Assembly: GCA_038093515.1 (NCBI GenBank)
Contig: JBBPSI010000059.1
Location: forward strand, 1 to 64,000
DNA: 64,000 nucleotides
From: Butyriboletus loyo
Taxonomy: Eukaryota > Basidiomycota > Agaricomycetes > Boletales > Boletaceae
Direction of reading: 5' to 3'
Shown here: positions 62,416 through 64,000 of the stretch, in pieces
Numbering within the stretch: position 1 is the first letter of the stretch
Layout: each line of letters starts with the position of its first letter
Notes under the pieces: model-generated
The model's input: only the letters and a program-made list of their open reading frames with translations
Databases searched by the model: none
Told to the model about the DNA's origin: nothing
Made by a program: the position numbers and the translations under genes

Positions 62416-63745
62416 TTATCCAAGCAGTGCCCGCTCATGGCCATTCGTACCCCGCTCCTTTCGTCTGTAACAACATCCCACCACACGCTTTACCCCACCG
62501 ACGATCTGTGCAAGCACCCAGTTCCCTGCACGCCAAATGGCATGTTCTGTGACATCAACGCGGTCAGGTCGAACACGGTGCTCGCTATCGACGACGACGG
62601 AAAGCGTGACGACGGTCGTGACGATCGAAGCGAGCGCTGTCGATGCCGAAATCATAAACATGATGATCATTTGTAATTTTGCCGCTTGTTCGACGGAAGA
62701 ACCTCCGAGGATGGCACCAGTCATCATACCGGGTATAGAGATGATACCAATGACGCTGCACACGCACATACAGGCCAGGGTCGAGTGCATGGAGGATAAG
62801 CGCGATGTCGAAGCGGGATGGAGGGTGAGAAAGACGAACCTCATTTGATTGATGGTGGGAGTGAGAGCCAGACGGAGGGCCTCGCGTGCGATCGGCAAGC
62901 ATGCTTCGAAACGAGAAGCGCCGAACGCGAGATAGGTTTCGATTTTGTCTCGGTTGTCGCTAGGGGGAAGCAGTCGTCAGGCGCAGCACAGGAAGAGATA
63001 AAAGAAGAATGCATGGGATACGTACTACATCTCTTTCAAGACGTAGGCGACCGCTACCAGGACACCAGAGACGGTGTTCCCGCACAGCATTCCCATGATG
63101 GGAACTATGACAAAGGGACGTCAGCCCACATCGCTGAATGTATGAGACGATGGACGTACTGTACTGTTCTGGAGTCCAGAATGGGTCCACAGCCATTGCA
63201 TATCGAGAACCGATAATCGAGACTGGTATCGTTGAGCCCAACATCGATATCAGGACCGACGAAAACTGCGCGAGTCCCACGTGTCAGCGCCATCGCAAGC
63301 AGCAGGGATGGAGAATACCATATTGTGGTAGCGTTTTTTCGACTTGTTTATGACTACGGATATACATCAGGCGATGGCGACACACGACACGCGTACGATT
63401 CGGACGCACCGGCCTCAAACGTGCCCAAAAAGTTCAAGACGACTGTCGTGCGTTATTCGGCACACGTGTTCAGCACATACGTGTGTGTACAAAGTCGAGT
63501 GGTGCAGAGAACGTACATGCAATGGCTCCAACAGCCCATGGGTTATTGGTTTCAAACACACTTTGTAGGACCAAACCCATGATGGCGAGCTGCACGATGC
63601 AGCGGAATGCCGAGGTGACGAGCGCGTTCCCGACGCCGAGATTAAGGGTGGTGGAAATGAGGGCATTGAAGAGGATGAAGGCAAGGCCGAGGCCGACGTT
63701 GGCCCAGGACAGGTTGGTTGGGCCTCCGGGTGGCGTTGAGTCCAT
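62416..63745 (-). CDS. UPF0014/FetB-like multi-pass membrane protein
   Basis: Seven exons (63745-63517, 63442-63410, 63353-63319, 63265-63160, 63104-63026, 62959-62840, 62755-62416) give 313 residues; two exons are only 33 and 35 nt. Helical segments include LGLAFILFNALISTTLNLGV, CIVQLAIMGLVLQSVF and a late IIMFMISASTALASIVTTVV. Family signatures are LGSTIPVSIIGSRYAM, PIMGMLCGNTVSGVLVA, KIETYLAFGASRFEA, ALTPTINQM and SIPGMMTGAILGGSS. The bacterial relative FetB is the permease of a putative iron exporter. In fungi the protein is encoded without an obvious partner ATPase, so its substrate is open. The start matches the family start and no defects are seen. Confidence 0.85.
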
Positions 63746-64000
63746 GGAGGAAGGGAGAGTTGGATGTTAGGTTAGCAAAGGTTTATTTAAGTTTCGGCGA
63801 GCCGTAGTCATGCAGCCAATCATTTGTTTTCCATTAGATCGATGAGGATGGCAAAGTCACATGCGGCCACCGCAGACCCAGGCTTTTTTAAAACACTCAA
63901 TCTCGACTAACAAAACCAAGCAAAGCCGCGGGTGTGGCCTTCTTCCATCTATACGTACTGACCCGGAAGATTTCTGGGAACCATTCTACAAGGTTTCCCT
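63746..64000. promoter_or_regulatory. Upstream region of the FetB-like gene
   Basis: This is the 255-bp 5' flank of the minus-strand gene at the window edge. No further gene is seen. No regulator site could be named. Confidence 0.35.

Overview
The window is nuclear DNA of a filamentous basidiomycete. Nearly every confident gene is split by GT-AG introns of about 45-60 nt, the intergenic spaces hold no bacterial signals, and the conserved genes (DSN1/Mis13, CaMKK-type kinase, PAB1, ALG12, Adp1-type ABCG, DUF7918) are typical of Agaricomycetes. A Rhizoctonia/Ceratobasidium-like lineage is my best guess; this is inference from protein style, not a database result. All exon boundaries below were built by hand from splice sites, reading phase and family knowledge.

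Layout. 1-11.8 kb is a rearranged accessory region. Two inverted copies of the 5' end of a large P-loop NTPase gene (left-edge copy at 1-590, right copy from 7.6 kb) bracket two divergent carbohydrate-modifying genes. One is a methyltransferase-GT8 fusion (minus, 2.0-3.7 kb). The other is a GDP-mannose 3,5-epimerase fused to two glycosyltransferase domains (plus, 4.4-7.5 kb). Scraps of both neighbours and of a DHHC palmitoyltransferase lie around them. 11.8-20 kb is a housekeeping block: DSN1/Mis13, PLPBP (YggS family), a DUF7918 gene and an HSP20-like gene. 20-23.9 kb appears gene-poor. 23.9-34.2 kb carries two tandem zinc-independent MDR reductases, then an ARO8-type aminotransferase followed by a full-length decayed copy of it. 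35.6-47.6 kb holds a CaMKK/Sak1-like kinase, a coiled-coil protein with a C-terminal membrane anchor, and an Adp1-type ABCG transporter. 47.6-51.2 kb appears empty. A C2H2 zinc-finger gene, PAB1, ALG12, an ALG12 pseudogene fragment, a pogo-like transposon relic and a FetB/UPF0014-type membrane protein fill the right end.

Functionally, the most coherent and least ordinary unit is the divergent pair at 2.0-7.5 kb. Together it encodes a nucleotide-sugar epimerase with its two catalytic residues retained, three glycosyltransferase-type domains and a SAM-dependent methyltransferase, which suggests synthesis of an unusual, possibly O-methylated L-galactose- or L-gulose-containing glycan. The other conserved genes look like ordinary unlinked housekeeping functions. 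Recent duplication and decay is a theme across the window (NTPase, epimerase tail, DHHC, aminotransferase, ALG12).
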